The notes beneath the pieces were generated by a model. The model saw only the letters and a list, made by a program, of their open reading frames with translations. It did not search any database and had not been told where the DNA came from. Below are positions 1 through 8,308 of a DNA stretch of 64,000 nt, in pieces. Every line of letters begins with the position of its first letter. Position 1 is the first letter of the stretch. A program made the translations under genes and the position numbers. This stretch comes from CAYSYY01 sp964576115 [NCBI: uncultured Gemmatimonadota bacterium] (GTDB taxonomy: Bacteria; Blakebacterota; Blakebacteria; Blakebacterales), in assembly GCA_964576115.1 (NCBI GenBank), contig CAZNUA010000002.1, forward strand, positions 80,993 through 144,992, written 5' to 3'.

Positions 1-1051
1 CCGTGCCGGGATACGTCGTCTGCTCCCAGCCGATCACGACCTCGCCGCGCTCGCGCTCGAGGGTCCGGCGGCGGGCCTGCCGGATGGTATCGCGGACCAG
101 ATCGGCATTCTCGGCCACATACCGCAGCAGGGCCTCCTGCCCTTCGCGCTGGGAGCGAGCCTGCAGTTCCAGGTCTCCGCCGGGGCACTCGTAGAGCAAA
201 GCAATCATGTTCTGAAAGCCGCTGTAGGAGTGCTGCTTGCGCAGCCACGGAACGGTCGTCTGCCAGACCCACTCACCGCTCTCAGGATCCTGCCGGGGGC
301 CGGAGTAGTAAAAGAGCATCAGGTCCTCGGTCTCCATGTGAGCCCTGACGGCCTCGAACATGGGGCCGTTGGCCAGGGCCACCAGGTCGGGATCGGCAGC
401 CGGGTGCAGGGTGGTCTGGTAGGTCAGGTTATAGGGCCGCGAGCCGCCGTTGTGCGAATCGAGATGTACGTCGGGCCACCACTCGGTCAGGACCTGCTCG
501 ACCACGGCGCTGATCTCGGGCGTTTCCAGAGCCACGTAGTCGCGGTTCATGTCATAGCCCAGCGCGTTGGTGCGCGAGGGGCGGGGCCGGCGGTTGGCGC
601 CGTCGGGATTGATGCTGGGGATGATCAGAACGTTGATCTGCTCGAGCAGGGGCTGCAGCTCGCCCAGGGCGAGCTCGCGCAGCAGTTGCAGGCCCCCCTC
701 GCGCCCCGAGAGTTCGCCCCCGTGCACGTTCTGCACCAGCAGCACGGTCGGCTTGCCCGAGAGCCAGGCCGTGCCTGGAGTTGCGGTGGGCGGGTCGCCG
801 AGCGAAACCAGATACACCTTCCGCCCTTCGGCGGTGGTGGTCAAATGCCGGATCAGCATCCGATCGGTCAGGGCCTGCACCGCGAAGAGGAAGTCCACCA
901 GTTCTTCGTGGTTGGTGTGCCGCTCCCAGTTGGCCTGCTCGGCTCCGGTCTGCGGCCAGGCCTGAGCCCGGGCCGGGGGACCGGAGGGCAGGGTCAGGAC
1001 CAGCGCGAGCGCGAGCGCAACCGCGCCGGGCACAGATAGGCTCTTGGGCAT
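1..1051 (-). CDS. M14 family zinc carboxypeptidase, secreted (3' end outside window)
   Basis: Secreted metallocarboxypeptidase that would remove C-terminal residues from peptides outside the cytoplasm. The first 350 residues are visible and the gene runs off the left edge. The start is the ATG at 1051, followed by a basic-hydrophobic signal peptide with an Ala-rich cleavage region near residue 30. Zinc-site motif HGGE lies at residues 110-113, the substrate-binding Asn-Arg pair in MNRDY near 168-172, and the third ligand region HLDSH at 196-200. These are the M14 hallmarks in the right order. The catalytic Glu, which lies further C-terminal, cannot be seen. It is the last gene of a long minus-strand run and pdxJ ends 31 bp upstream. 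Confidence 0.88.
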   Translation of the reverse strand, partial: MPKSLSVPGAVALALALVLTLPSGPPARAQAWPQTGAEQANWERHTNHEELVDFLFAVQALTDRMLIRHLTTTAEGRKVYLVSLGDPPTATPGTAWLSGKPTVLLVQNVHGGELSGREGGLQLLRELALGELQPLLEQINVLIIPSINPDGANRRPRPSRTNALGYDMNRDYVALETPEISAVVEQVLTEWWPDVHLDSHNGGSRPYNLTYQTTLHPAADPDLVALANGPMFEAVRAHMETEDLMLFYYSGPRQDPESGEWVWQTTVPWLRKQHSYSGFQNMIALLYECPGGDLELQARSQREGQEALLRYVAENADLVRDTIRQARRRTLERERGEVVIGWEQTTYPGT

Positions 1052-1082
1052 GAGTATCGTCCTCTCTCGGGATTCCCGGTTC

Positions 1083-1805
1083 TCAGAGCGCAGTCCGGAT
1101 CAGCTCGATCATGTCCCGGACCGCCTGTTCCATACCGACCATCATCGAACGGGCCATGATCGAGTGGCCGATGTTGAGTTCCTCGACTTCGGGTATGGCG
1201 GCCACCGGCTGGACATTGTGGTAGGTCAGGCCGTGTCCGGCGCTGACCCCCAGCCCGAGCTTGGCCGATGCCTGGGCCGCCCGTTCGAGCTTCTCGAGTT
1301 CGATGGCTTCGTCGACGGCGTTTTTCGCTCCGGCATAGGTCCCGGTGTGCAGTTCCACGAAGTCGGCGCCGGTCCGGGCCGACTCCTTGATCTGGACCAC
1401 ATCGGGATCGATGAACAGGCTCACCACGATGCCGGCGCTTTTCAGCGAACTGACCGTCGAGGTGACCCGCTGTACGGCGGTGCGTACATCGAGCCCGCCC
1501 TCGGTGGTGAGCTCCTCTCTCTTCTCCGGTACCAGCGTGACCATGTCGGGCTTCACCTTCAGGGCGGTCTGAACCATCGCCTCCACAGCCGCCATCTCGA
1601 GGTTGAGGTGGCTGGTGACGGTATGCCGCAGCAGGGTGAGATCGCGATCCTGGATGTGTCGACGGTCCTCGCGCAGGTGACAGACGATCCCGTCGGCACC
1701 GCCCATATCGGCCAGCAAGGCGGCCTGTACCGGATCGGGTTCGACGGTCTTGCGGGCCTGCCGCACGGTGGCGACATGATCGATGTTCACACCGAGTCGG
1801 GTCAT
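1083..1805 (-). CDS. pdxJ: Pyridoxine 5'-phosphate synthase PdxJ
   Basis: Condenses 1-deoxy-D-xylulose 5-phosphate with 3-amino-2-oxopropyl phosphate to give pyridoxine 5'-phosphate, the last ring-forming step of DXP-dependent vitamin B6 synthesis in the cytoplasm. The 240-residue length matches the family. It opens with the family signature [14 protein letters not shown], and has ELHTGTYA in the middle and [11 protein letters not shown] and [11 protein letters not shown] near the C-terminus. The ATG overlaps the stop of the upstream deacetylase gene by 4 bp (ATGA), so translation is probably coupled. pdxA, the partner enzyme supplying its substrate, is at 44669-45667 in the same window, so the pathway is present but split. 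Confidence 0.97.
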   Translation of the reverse strand: MTRLGVNIDHVATVRQARKTVEPDPVQAALLADMGGADGIVCHLREDRRHIQDRDLTLLRHTVTSHLNLEMAAVEAMVQTALKVKPDMVTLVPEKREELTTEGGLDVRTAVQRVTSTVSSLKSAGIVVSLFIDPDVVQIKESARTGADFVELHTGTYAGAKNAVDEAIELEKLERAAQASAKLGLGVSAGHGLTYHNVQPVAAIPEVEELNIGHSIMARSMMVGMEQAVRDMIELIRTAL

Positions 1806-3034
1806 GGTCTCCTCCCCGGCCGGTTGAGTAACCGGTCGACGGTAACGAATTCGAAACCTGCTTCGCGCGCTTGCGGAATCCGGCGTTGCAGCACCGTCAG
1901 GGTGTTGGCCCGGGGGTGGCCGATGACAACGGCCCGTCCCGTGCGCCGGGCCCGGTCGAGAGCGCTGGCGAACTGCCGTTCGATGATCTCCGGATCATCT
2001 TCGGGATCGAGAAAGACATCCCGTTCGGCCCAGGGAATGGCCGCCCGCTCGGCCTCGGCGGCGGCCACCGAAGAGGCGATCGTGCGGGAGTCGAGAAAGA
2101 AGAGTCCGCGGTCGGCCAGGGCGCGCATGAGCGCCCGCATCAGGTCGGGATCGGCGGTGGCCGCCGAACCCATATGGTTGTTCAGTCCCCGGGCCCCGGG
2201 AACCTCGGACAGGGCCGCCGCGACCAGGGCATCGACGTCGTCGCGGGCGGTGGTGGTGTAAAGCGCCCCCTCACCCAGTTCCCACTCTTCCCCCGCTTCC
2301 GGTTCCATCGGCATGTGGACCAGGAGGCAGACACCGCGGGCCGAGAACCAGCGGGCCTGCCGGGTCGCTGAGGGGGTGCCCGGTATGACGGTGGCGGTCC
2401 AGGGGATACCGAGACCGACGAAGGCGTCCAGAGTGGCCTGCGAAGCGCGTCCGAAATCGTCGATGACCAGGGCCAGACGGCCGGCGTGCCGGCGGTAGCC
2501 CGAGTAACGCTGCAGCACAAAGCGGTGGGTCATGACCCCCCGCCGGGCCACCTCGAGTTCGACCCGGGCGGCACTGTGCTCGACCCCCCGGACGATGCCG
2601 CCCCCCAGAGATTCGACCGCCCGCGTCATGGCCAGGTTGAGAACCTCCTTGTGCAGATCGCCGGGGAAGCGGAATTCCATAACGGTCAGGACCGAGTCAC
2701 CCCCGGTGCTCCCCGGTTCGAAGCGCATGATCCAGCTTTCCCGCAGCCCGAGGGCGGCGGCGGCGTCACGGGCAGCGAGTTCGACTTCGACGCACCAGGC
2801 CGCCAGGTCTTCGTCGACCGCCCCCTCCCCCCCTTCGGGCAGCCCCCCCCTGCCGCCGAGCAGGTGAGCCAGCACCGCCACCACGATGACCACGCCGAGG
2901 GCTCCACCGAGCAGCCGCAGCGCCGTCCCGGAGAGGGCGGGCAGGCGCAACGCGGGACGCGCCGCAGGGCGCCGGCGGCCGCTGACTTTAGCCCGGTCCT
3001 CCCGGCTCAGCCGGTGGCGCAGTCCCGGTTTCAT
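1802..3034 (-). CDS. Divergent polysaccharide deacetylase family protein (YibQ/DUF610 type)
   Basis: 410-residue membrane-anchored protein. A basic N-terminus and one transmembrane helix (about residues 38-58) precede a periplasmic domain. The C-terminal 220 residues fit the divergent polysaccharide deacetylase fold: LALVIDDFG opens the barrel, and the later motifs [20 protein letters not shown] and FLDSRT are all typical of YibQ. The substrate is unknown; cell-envelope glycan is the usual suggestion. The open frame continues upstream of the chosen ATG at 3034 into the nnr gene, but the anchor helix and the 11-bp gap to nnr support this start. The reading starts directly behind nnr and runs into pdxJ. 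Confidence 0.85.
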   Translation of the reverse strand: MKPGLRHRLSREDRAKVSGRRRPAARPALRLPALSGTALRLLGGALGVVIVVAVLAHLLGGRGGLPEGGEGAVDEDLAAWCVEVELAARDAAAALGLRESWIMRFEPGSTGGDSVLTVMEFRFPGDLHKEVLNLAMTRAVESLGGGIVRGVEHSAARVELEVARRGVMTHRFVLQRYSGYRRHAGRLALVIDDFGRASQATLDAFVGLGIPWTATVIPGTPSATRQARWFSARGVCLLVHMPMEPEAGEEWELGEGALYTTTARDDVDALVAAALSEVPGARGLNNHMGSAATADPDLMRALMRALADRGLFFLDSRTIASSVAAAEAERAAIPWAERDVFLDPEDDPEIIERQFASALDRARRTGRAVVIGHPRANTLTVLQRRIPQAREAGFEFVTVDRLLNRPGRRP

Positions 3035-3045
3035 GCGGCGGCGGC

Positions 3046-4665
3046 TCACACCCAGACCCCCTGCAGGAGGACGTCGTGCTCGGGAAAAGCCTCGATGTGA
3101 CCGAAGGCGGCCGGCAGGTACTCGGAAATATCCCCCGCCATGAGGCTCCACTCCCCGACGTCGCAGGCCGCCAGATCGGCGGCCAGGGAGTGCAGGTACA
3201 CTCCCAGAGCCGCTGCTTCGAAGGGTTCGAGCCCCTGTCCCAGCAGGGCGGCGATCACGCCGGTGAGGACGTCCCCGGTCCCCCCCGATCCCATCCCCGG
3301 ATTGCCGAGAGGACAGAGGGCAACCTTCCGGCCCCCGTCGGCGATAACGGTCGGCGCTCCCTTGAGTACCGCCACCGCCCGGTAGCGACGGGCCAGCTCG
3401 ACGGCGGCCGCGAGCCGGTCCCCGGCGATCTGTCCGGTTGCAGAACCGAGCAGGCGGGCGGCTTCGCCGGGATGGGGGGTCAGCACGGCCGGGCCCGCCC
3501 ACGCCGCGCGCCGCTCGGGGTCGGCGGCCAGGAGATTGAGCCCGTCGGCATCCACCACCAGGGTATGATTTTCATCGGCGGATTCGATCGCCTCGGCGAA
3601 GAAGGCGTCCGTTTCGGCGGCCGTTCCCAGCCCCGGGCCGAGAGCCACCACGTCGGACCAGGCATAGACTTCCTCGAGTGCACGCAGGTCGCCGGGCACG
3701 AACCGGCCGGCGCCGTCATCGGGGATCGGGGTGACCATGATCTCGTCCCGCCCGGAGTGAGCCACCGCGAGCAGGCTTTCGGGGGCAACGTAACGCACCA
3801 GCCCCGCGCCGGCGCGGTAAGCCGCCGTGCAGGCCAGCCGTCCCGCCCCCATCATGCCCGCCGATCCGGCCACGATCGCCACCCGCCCGAAATGGCCCTT
3901 GTGCGCGTCGAGCGGCCGGGGGGGCAGGTGCAGGAGCGCCCAGCGGTGGTCGAGACAGAAGAGTTCGCGTTCGCGCTCGCGCCCTGTCACCGCCGTGGGG
4001 GGGATCCCGATATCGGCCACCCGGATGGCTCCGCAGTGTGCCCGCCCGGGGTGGAGCAGGAGACCGAGCTTGGGGTAGGCCATGGTGACCGTCTCGACCG
4101 CCAGGACCGCTTCCCCGTCCACCCGACCGTCGTCGGAACCGACCCCCGAGGGTATGTCAACCGCCACCACGGGGCGTCCCGAGAGGTTCATGGCGGCGAT
4201 CAGAGAGGCTCCCGGCTCGCGGGGCGCCCCGGTCATGCCGGTCCCGAAGAGGGCGTCCACCACCACTCCGGCCGGCCGCCACGCCTCGGCCAGCGCCCCC
4301 GGACTCACCCGGCCGGAACCGAGTTCGTGGATCGCGACTTCTCCGGCCAGCTCGGGCGCCTCATCGAGCAGGCGCTGCCAGTTCGTCCCGGCGTCTCCGG
4401 TCAGCTCGTCGGTTTCGGCCGCCAGCCAGACGTCGACCGCATGGCCGCCGGCGGCCAGCAGACGGGCGGCCACGAGGCCGTCACCACCGTTGTTGCCCTT
4501 GCCGCAGAGGATGACGACCGGTCCGGTTTCTTCGGCCAGATGCTCTTCGACCGCGGCAGCCACTCCCTGTCCGGCTCTCTCCATGAGTTGCAGCGAGGGG
4601 ATCTCGAGCTCCTCTATGGCCCGGCGATCGGCAGCCTGCATCTCGGTACGGGTCAACAACAGCAT
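3046..4665 (-). CDS. nnr: Bifunctional NAD(P)H-hydrate epimerase / ADP-dependent dehydratase
   Basis: Repairs damaged NAD(P)H. The N-terminal half (YjeF_N, residues 1 to about 215) epimerises R- and S-NAD(P)HX. The C-terminal half (about 230-515) is the ribokinase-like ADP-dependent dehydratase. Visible motifs are ILCGKGNNGGDGLV and VDIPSGV in the epimerase part, and HKGHFGRVAIVAGS plus NPGMGSGGTGDVLTG (nucleotide site) in the dehydratase part. At 539 residues it is slightly longer than usual because of a C-terminal tail. It sits between acpS (4-bp gap upstream) and the YibQ-type gene. An acpS-nnr pair is common in bacteria. Confidence 0.96.
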   Translation of the reverse strand: MLLLTRTEMQAADRRAIEELEIPSLQLMERAGQGVAAAVEEHLAEETGPVVILCGKGNNGGDGLVAARLLAAGGHAVDVWLAAETDELTGDAGTNWQRLLDEAPELAGEVAIHELGSGRVSPGALAEAWRPAGVVVDALFGTGMTGAPREPGASLIAAMNLSGRPVVAVDIPSGVGSDDGRVDGEAVLAVETVTMAYPKLGLLLHPGRAHCGAIRVADIGIPPTAVTGRERERELFCLDHRWALLHLPPRPLDAHKGHFGRVAIVAGSAGMMGAGRLACTAAYRAGAGLVRYVAPESLLAVAHSGRDEIMVTPIPDDGAGRFVPGDLRALEEVYAWSDVVALGPGLGTAAETDAFFAEAIESADENHTLVVDADGLNLLAADPERRAAWAGPAVLTPHPGEAARLLGSATGQIAGDRLAAAVELARRYRAVAVLKGAPTVIADGGRKVALCPLGNPGMGSGGTGDVLTGVIAALLGQGLEPFEAAALGVYLHSLAADLAACDVGEWSLMAGDISEYLPAAFGHIEAFPEHDVLLQGVWV

Positions 4666-4669
4666 CTCT

Positions 4670-5047
4670 TCACTCTCCCGGTTCCTGCATGATGGCCACG
4701 GCCCCGGCCAGGCCGCGGGTGTGGGTCAGACTGACGTGGAAACGGGCCGCTCCCGCCCGTGCGGCAGCCGTGCCGTGCAGGCGGATCGAGGGCGCACCGC
4801 GTTCGTTGCCCACCACCTCGATGTCGCGCCGGCGCACTCCGTGCTTGAAACCGGTGCCCAGACACTTGGCGACCGCTTCCTTGGCGGCGTAACGGGCGGC
4901 CAGGGCCTCGGCCGGAACCCCCCGTTCGGCGGCGGCGCGTTCACCCGGTGTGAAGCAGCGCTCGAGGAAACGATCCCCCCACCGCTGGACAGCCCTCTCG
5001 ACCCGTTCGACCTCGAGCAGATCGATTCCCACTGCTGCCGTTCTCAT
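4670..5047 (-). CDS. acpS: Holo-[acyl-carrier-protein] synthase AcpS
   Basis: Transfers the 4'-phosphopantetheine arm of coenzyme A to a serine of acyl carrier protein, activating it for fatty acid synthesis. The protein has 125 residues, normal for group I AcpS. The Mg-binding motif GIDLLEVERVE lies at residues 8-18 and the second signature RYAAKEAVAKCLGTG in the middle. The start ATG overlaps the stop of the upstream HAD gene by 4 bp. Confidence 0.95.
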   Translation of the reverse strand: MRTAAVGIDLLEVERVERAVQRWGDRFLERCFTPGERAAAERGVPAEALAARYAAKEAVAKCLGTGFKHGVRRRDIEVVGNERGAPSIRLHGTAAARAGAARFHVSLTHTRGLAGAVAIMQEPGE

Positions 5048-5721
5048 CCTTCGCTCTCCACGATCGCAATCAGCTCCCGAATGTCGCGTATCTCATGATC
5101 GGCACAGGAGGCGCAGTCATCAAAGACGTTCCCGTAGCTGGCGAAAACGGTCCGCATCCCCAGCCGGGCGGCTCCGACCATGTCGCGTTCGGGCCAATCC
5201 CCGACCATCAGGGCTTCGGAGGGTTCGATCCCGAATTCCTCGAGGGCGCGCCGGAAAGGGGCCGGATCGGGTTTGCGCCGGCCGGTGTCCTCGAAGGTGA
5301 CCACGGCATCGAAGAGGTGGTGCAGCCCCAGGGCCACGAGCCGGAGCCACGCTTCACGGCGGGGAGCGTCTGTCACCACACCCAATCGCAGGCCGCGCTT
5401 GGCCAGGGCGAAGAGCGTGGCCTGGGCGTGAGGATAGAGAACCAGATGGGCTTCCCGGCGGCGGCGATAGGCCAGTACTCCCGAGGCGAGGACTTTGGGG
5501 TCGATCTCTCCCTGGATCCGCGTCAAAAAGTCGTCGAAGACCTGCTGATACTCGATTCCCTTTTCCTCATATACCGCCTCGATCCCCGCGACCGTCTCAG
5601 CCACCGGCAGATCGAGGCCGGCGTCCACCATGGCCGAGGCGGCGGCCCGGACGGCTTCGTCCTTCATGCGCATGAAGTCGATGAGGGTGTTGTCGAGATC
5701 GAAGATGACGGCGCGGATCAT
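5044..5721 (-). CDS. HAD family hydrolase (subfamily IA)
   Basis: 225-residue cytoplasmic phosphatase of the haloacid dehalogenase superfamily. Motif I DLDNTLID gives nucleophile and acid Asp8/Asp10; motif II is VVTDAP; motif III Lys is in RRKPDPAPF; motif IV is MVGDWPERD. A helical cap between motifs I and II places it in subfamily IA (YjjG/phosphoglycolate phosphatase group). The substrate cannot be deduced. The start ATG at 5721 directly precedes the nucleophile strand. The open frame extends further upstream, but that part overlaps thiL and has no family similarity. It is followed by acpS with a 4-bp overlap. Confidence 0.9.
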   Translation of the reverse strand: MIRAVIFDLDNTLIDFMRMKDEAVRAAASAMVDAGLDLPVAETVAGIEAVYEEKGIEYQQVFDDFLTRIQGEIDPKVLASGVLAYRRRREAHLVLYPHAQATLFALAKRGLRLGVVTDAPRREAWLRLVALGLHHLFDAVVTFEDTGRRKPDPAPFRRALEEFGIEPSEALMVGDWPERDMVGAARLGMRTVFASYGNVFDDCASCADHEIRDIRELIAIVESEG

Positions 5722-5762
5722 GACGGCGATCCTCTCTGGATCGGAAGTGCTCCCCCGTTTCT

Positions 5763-6827
5763 TTATCCCCCGCGGTGGCTCCAACCGCCGGCAGAGATGG
5801 TGCGGGTCGCCCCGGCACCTTCGAGCACGACCGTCGGCTCCCCCCCCTCGACCCGGCCGATGACCGTCAGGGGAACCCCGGACTGCGAATCGTTCCCGGC
5901 CAGCGCCGGATGATCGGGCCCGCAGGTCAGGAGCAGCTCGAATTCCTCGCCCGAATCGAGGGCGTAGAGAACGGCCCCCGCCTCGTCGCCGGTGGGATCG
6001 AGCCACTCCATGAAGGACCGCAGAGCGGGATGTAGAGGAATATGCGACGCCTCGAGGACGAGCGATACGCCCGAATCGAGAGCCAGGTGCCAGGCCTCGC
6101 TCGACAGACCGTCGGAGATGTCGATCGCCGCGTGCACCTCACCGGCACCGGCCAGCGCCCGCACCGTATCGACCCTCGCCCGGGGCCGCAGGTGCCGCTC
6201 GACCAGCTCCGCGGCCCACCCTCTGCGCGGTGCGTCCGGGCCGCGGGCCAGCAGTTCGACGCCGGCCCGGCTGCCTCCCAGCGATCCCGAGACCAGGACG
6301 AGATCGCCTGGCCGGGCGCCGGAGCGGCGCCAGATTCCGGTCTCGGCCACCTCGCCATAGACAGTGATGGAGATGCTGAGCGGTCCGGGGGTGTCAACCA
6401 CATCTCCGCCCACCACCGCCAGTTGGAGGGCGTCGGCCTCCTCGCGCAGGCCGCGGTAGAGGGCTTCGAGTTTTTCTTCGCCGGTCTCGCGGGGCAGCTG
6501 CAGCGCCACCAGTGCCAGCCGGGGAATCCCTCCCATGGCGCAGACATCGCTGGCGGCCGCCGTCAGGGCCCGGGCTCCGACCGCCTCACCCGGTTCGTGA
6601 TCGAAGGCGTGCACTCCCGCCACCATCGTGTCCACCGTCAGGATCCCCGTCAGACCTCCACCGATATCCCACAGGGCGGCATCGTCGCCCAGGCCCTCCC
6701 GCAACCGGGCGGCCACGTCCGTCGGCAGGGGAGCTTCCCCTGCCCCGAGCTCGGCCGCGAGCCGGCCGATCAAACGGAATTCCGGACCAAGGGGACCGTC
6801 GGGATCGAGTGAGGCATATCGGTTCAC
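5763..6827 (-). CDS. thiL: Thiamine-monophosphate kinase ThiL
   Basis: Phosphorylates thiamine monophosphate to thiamine diphosphate with ATP, the last step of vitamin B1 cofactor synthesis. 354 residues. It has the PurM/ThiL fold signatures: GDDAALWD near the N-terminus, VDTMVAGVHAF for metal and nucleotide binding, and DISDGLSSEAWHLA for the substrate site. The start is taken as the GTG at 6827 because it overlaps the stop of the upstream propeller gene by 4 bp (GTGA) and is followed by the expected N-terminus. No other thi gene and no TPP riboswitch was seen nearby, so regulation is likely through the operon. Confidence 0.93.
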   Translation of the reverse strand: MNRYASLDPDGPLGPEFRLIGRLAAELGAGEAPLPTDVAARLREGLGDDAALWDIGGGLTGILTVDTMVAGVHAFDHEPGEAVGARALTAAASDVCAMGGIPRLALVALQLPRETGEEKLEALYRGLREEADALQLAVVGGDVVDTPGPLSISITVYGEVAETGIWRRSGARPGDLVLVSGSLGGSRAGVELLARGPDAPRRGWAAELVERHLRPRARVDTVRALAGAGEVHAAIDISDGLSSEAWHLALDSGVSLVLEASHIPLHPALRSFMEWLDPTGDEAGAVLYALDSGEEFELLLTCGPDHPALAGNDSQSGVPLTVIGRVEGGEPTVVLEGAGATRTISAGGWSHRGG

Positions 6828-8308
6828 GGCCGTTCCCTCCGCTGCCGCCAGTCGAAGCGGGTCAGCCCTCCGGCTGTCGCGAACCACGCCTCGCCGTCGC
6901 GCGGGACCACCCGCCAGACACGTTCGTCGACCAGACCATCGCGTTCAGTATAATAGTGCCAGATACCGGTGGCCCGAATCAGCCGGCGAACGCCCCGGAA
7001 CGTCGTCACCCAGAGATTATAGTCGTCAACCGCCAGATCGGTGATCTCCCCCGGCAGGAAGGGGCCCGAAGCCGGCACCGTCAACCACTCCCCGGCCTCA
7101 GGCCGGCCGGCGACGATCCCCCGGGTCGTCCCCCACCAGACCGTGTCGCCCCGGGCGCAGACGGCATCGATCCGCCCGTTCAGCGCCCCCGTCGGGTGCT
7201 CGATGAGATCGAACCGACCCTCCGGCCACGTCCCCCGCCAGACCCAGGCGCCTCCTTCGGTGGCCCACCAGATTGCTCCCGGGGTCGAGGCGAGGTCGGT
7301 GATCCGGTTCGGGCCCAGGAGCGGCAGCAGGGTGATCGAGTCCCCGGCGGCTACGGCGGCCCCACGCATGGTGCCGACCCAGATCCCCCCCGCCCCGGCA
7401 GCCAGGGCGGTGATGCGGGGATCGGGCAGGCCTCGCGGTCCCCGCTGCGTCCAGCGTCCGCGGGCGTCGCGGTGGGCCAGTCCGGCATCGGTCGCCAGCC
7501 AGAGATCGCGATCGGCGAGCACCATGGCACTAACCCGGTCACTGAGCAGTCCGGGTTCATCGAAAGCGAGGGTGTGCTTCCACTCGTCGGTCCTCATCCG
7601 CCATTCGGTCAGTCCGCCGACGGCCGGCGACAGAGCGTACCCGGCCGCAAGGAGAGTGTCGCCGTCTATCAGCAGGGCCCGGACGTCGGCGTTCCAGAGG
7701 CCCTGCGGCTTCATCTGGAGACGGCGGCTGTTCTCCTCTGCCCGGCCGGTGCCCAGACCCCAGGTGGTGATCCAGAGGTTCCCCTCCCCATCGGTCCGGC
7801 TGTCGGTGATCACGGCGTCGACGCCCAGCGGTCCGGCCAACCGCCCGTCGGGCAGGTACTGCCAGCTCGGGTCGGTATAGAGATTGTCGGGCAGAGGGAC
7901 ACTGAAGGCTTCGGGGGGCGACGCGGGGAAAGCCGTTCGAACCCGGCCGGTACCAGGTTCGATGGTGACCTGTTCGGCCGCGGTGGCGTAACGGAAAAGC
8001 CCGTTTTCCTGCCGCCAGAGAGCCGTCGCCCGACCTTCGGGCAGGCCGTCGGCCGGAGTCACGGTTACCGCCCACTGCTCGCGCAGGCGGTCGTAGAAGA
8101 GAACCCCCTGCTCGGTCAGTACGCCCACCCAGCGCACACCGGGGATGACATGGCGGGCGAAACGGGTGACGGTGATCGACTCCCACTCGGCCGGATCCCA
8201 GGTCGTCTGAGCCTCCGCCGGCACAGTCGTCGCACAGAAGACGACCGCGAGCAGTCCGCCCAGCCGCTGGACGCCTCGGCTCGCAGGCGGGTGCGGGGAC
8301 GGTCTCAT
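6824..8308 (-). CDS. Secreted beta-propeller protein
   Basis: 494-residue exported protein with a signal peptide that ends at about residue 33 (VPAEA). The rest is a chain of about 40-60-residue blade-like repeats, each with a Trp-rich strand such as NLWITTW, DLWLATDAGL, GIWVGTMRG, TVWWGTTRG, NLWVTTFRG and EAWFATAGGL. This resembles the two-component-regulator propeller repeats of hybrid sensor proteins, but no kinase or DNA-binding domain follows. A role in ligand or protein binding in the periplasm is inference. It overlaps thiL downstream and the M28-like gene upstream by 4 bp each, so the three are probably co-translated. Confidence 0.75.
   Translation of the reverse strand: MRPSPHPPASRGVQRLGGLLAVVFCATTVPAEAQTTWDPAEWESITVTRFARHVIPGVRWVGVLTEQGVLFYDRLREQWAVTVTPADGLPEGRATALWRQENGLFRYATAAEQVTIEPGTGRVRTAFPASPPEAFSVPLPDNLYTDPSWQYLPDGRLAGPLGVDAVITDSRTDGEGNLWITTWGLGTGRAEENSRRLQMKPQGLWNADVRALLIDGDTLLAAGYALSPAVGGLTEWRMRTDEWKHTLAFDEPGLLSDRVSAMVLADRDLWLATDAGLAHRDARGRWTQRGPRGLPDPRITALAAGAGGIWVGTMRGAAVAAGDSITLLPLLGPNRITDLASTPGAIWWATEGGAWVWRGTWPEGRFDLIEHPTGALNGRIDAVCARGDTVWWGTTRGIVAGRPEAGEWLTVPASGPFLPGEITDLAVDDYNLWVTTFRGVRRLIRATGIWHYYTERDGLVDERVWRVVPRDGEAWFATAGGLTRFDWRQRRERP

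Noticed and set aside
6828-6900. TPP riboswitch controlling thiL
   Set aside because: thiL is internal to an operon with a 4-bp overlap, and no TPP aptamer-like conserved core was seen.
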